Origin: Deltaproteobacteria bacterium
Lineage (GTDB): Bacteria; Desulfobacterota; Dissulfuribacteria; Dissulfuribacterales; QOAL01
Length of the DNA stretch: 23,720 nucleotides
Direction of reading: 5' to 3'
Assembly (NCBI GenBank): GCA_026988585.1
Contig: JALSKY010000044.1
Location: 1-23,720 of the forward strand
Below are positions 22,462 to 23,720 of the stretch, one piece after another. The position numbers and the translations under genes are program-made. The notes beneath the pieces were generated by a model. That model was not told the DNA's origin. It searched no databases and saw only the letters and a program-made list of their open reading frames with translations. Within the stretch, counting starts at the first letter, position 1; the number at the start of each line of letters is the position of its first letter.

Positions 22462-23720
22462 ATGTCGATACTTACCTGGACTTATATAATGGTGGGGCTC
22501 ACCTTCAGCCTCTACATCTTTATTGCCTGGATCTCCAGGGTTAAGGATACAAAGGGATTTTATGTGGCCGGCGGGGGAGTGCCTCCTCTGGCAAACGGGA
22601 TGGCTACTGCTGCGGACTGGATGAGTGCGGCATCATTCATTTCCATGGCCGGGTTGATCTCCTTTCTCGGATATGCCGGGTCAATATATCTTATGGGATG
22701 GACAGGTGGCTATGTGCTTCTTGCCCTGCTTCTTGCCCCATATCTCAGGAAGTTTGGGAAATATACAGTTCCTGATTTTGTGGGTGACAGATACTATTCC
22801 AATACTGCAAGGATAGTGGCCCTGATCTGTGCCATATTTGTTTCTCTTACTTATGTCTGTGGTCAGATGAGGGGTGTTGGCATTGTTTTCAGCCGGTTTC
22901 TCGAGGTTCCTGTTGAGACAGGCGTGGTTATCGGTATGGCCATAGTCTTCTTCTACGCTGCACTTGGTGGAATGAAAGGGATTACATGGACCCAGGTGGC
23001 CCAGTTCTGTGTGCTTATTGTTGCCTATATTATCCCTGCAGTGTTTATCTCAATGAAGATTACCGGGACCCCTATCCCCCAGATCGGTTTTGGTTCCCAG
23101 ATTCAGGAAGGGCAGTTTGCAGGCAAATATCTTCTTGACACCCTGGATTATCTCAATAAAGAACTTGGGTTCACTGCGTACACCCAGCCAGGGGCCAAGT
23201 CCATGATAGATGTATTCTGCATCACCTGTGCCCTGATGGTAGGGACTGCTGGCCTGCCCCACGTCATTATCAGGTTTTATACTGTTCCAGGCGTGAGAGC
23301 AGCTCGTCTCAGTGCTGGATATGCCCTGCTCTTCATCTCCATCCTTTATACCACAGCTCCGGCAGTGGCAGCCTTTGCCCGCTACAACATGCTTGATACC
23401 ATCAATGACAAGCCATATGTAGAGGCCCCTACCTGGTTCAAGAACTGGGAAAAGACCGGACTTCTGGCCTGGGTGGACAAGAACAGTGATGGGATAATCC
23501 AGTATCGTGCAGGCAAGGCCTTTGTGGGCAAACCCAAGTTTTCTGATAAAACCGGACCACATGGCGAGAGGATCGTCATCAACAAGCCCACTGAGAGTCC
23601 CAACGAACTCTATGTTGACAGGGATATCATGGTCTTGGCAAATCCCGAGATTGCAAACCTGCCACCCTGGGTTGTAGGACTGGTTGCAGCAGGAGGTTTG
23701 GCAGCAGCTCTCTCCACTGC
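22462..23720 (+). CDS. sodium:solute symporter, acetate/VC_2705-like (3' end outside window)
   Basis: Partial gene: 419 codons are open from the ATG at 22462 to the right edge. The ATG follows AAGGGAGGAG closely. The protein has the SSS fold: DTKGFYVAGGGVPPLANGMA, then DWMSAASFISMAGLI, YTVPDFVGDRYY, GQMRGVGIVFSRFL, YAALGGMKGITWTQVAQF and GTAGLPHVIIRFYTVP, with the sodium-site region around the start of helix 1. A hydrophilic insert between helices, about residues 315-390, carries DKNSDGIIQYR, which matches the first ten positions of an EF-hand loop. Likely imports acetate or another short organic acid with sodium; the substrate is inferred from family only. The truncated end ends at LAAALSTA, a helix near the sodium site. 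Confidence 0.88.
   Translation, partial: MSILTWTYIMVGLTFSLYIFIAWISRVKDTKGFYVAGGGVPPLANGMATAADWMSAASFISMAGLISFLGYAGSIYLMGWTGGYVLLALLLAPYLRKFGKYTVPDFVGDRYYSNTARIVALICAIFVSLTYVCGQMRGVGIVFSRFLEVPVETGVVIGMAIVFFYAALGGMKGITWTQVAQFCVLIVAYIIPAVFISMKITGTPIPQIGFGSQIQEGQFAGKYLLDTLDYLNKELGFTAYTQPGAKSMIDVFCITCALMVGTAGLPHVIIRFYTVPGVRAARLSAGYALLFISILYTTAPAVAAFARYNMLDTINDKPYVEAPTWFKNWEKTGLLAWVDKNSDGIIQYRAGKAFVGKPKFSDKTGPHGERIVINKPTESPNELYVDRDIMVLANPEIANLPPWVVGLVAAGGLAAALST

Noticed and set aside
23050..23562. Minus-strand 170-codon open frame opposite the symporter
   Set aside because: The plus strand encodes a clear SSS transporter through the same bases.

Overview
The window comes from a Gram-negative bacterium, most likely an anaerobe of the Desulfobacterota (former Deltaproteobacteria). 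This is inferred from gene content: a CooC-type maturation ATPase for nickel carbon monoxide dehydrogenase, an MltD-type lipoprotein transglycosylase, FolE2, a two-subunit sodium/solute symporter and medium GC. No rRNA, tRNA, CRISPR array, insertion sequence or prophage gene was seen. The species cannot be read from the window.

Region 1 (1-7721, minus strand) reads in transcription order: gamma-glutamyltransferase-like enzyme, CooC, FolE2, AsnB-type amidotransferase, acyl carrier protein, AMP-forming acyl ligase, and a PP-loop ATPase that runs off the left edge. Gaps are short and the amidotransferase and carrier-protein genes overlap by 8 bases. The last four genes form a compact carrier-protein pathway: one enzyme to activate a carboxylate, one carrier, and two ATP-dependent amide- or nitrogen-transfer type enzymes. 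It resembles accessory modules of surface-polysaccharide or exosortase loci, but no glycosyltransferase or exosortase is visible. This is the least explained part of the window.

Region 2 (7722-7895) is a divergent control region. A good sigma-70-like promoter faces ftsK, a weaker one faces the left-hand genes, and the two overlap almost completely.

Region 3 (7896-21209, plus strand) is a long housekeeping run: ftsK, a U32 (TrhP-like) tRNA hydroxylation protein, a TrmN6-like methyltransferase, mltD with four LysM modules, pyrR, pdxA, an ABC-2 exporter pair, tsaE, a PepF-type oligoendopeptidase and trmH. Several junctions are 4-base NTGA overlaps, so translation is probably coupled. tRNA modification recurs here (TrhP, TrmN6, TsaE, TrmH).

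Region 4 (21275-23720) holds xthA on the minus strand, convergent with trmH across a 10-bp-stem hairpin. Divergent from xthA is a symporter pair: a DUF4212-type small subunit and a large subunit cut off by the right edge. A 14-bp perfect palindrome sits next to a TATAAT box in front of this pair and looks like an operator.

Two truncated genes at the window edges (1-618 minus and 22462-23720 plus) were read directly from the sequence. Many genes here appear to start at TTG or GTG, so several start sites are uncertain and are flagged.
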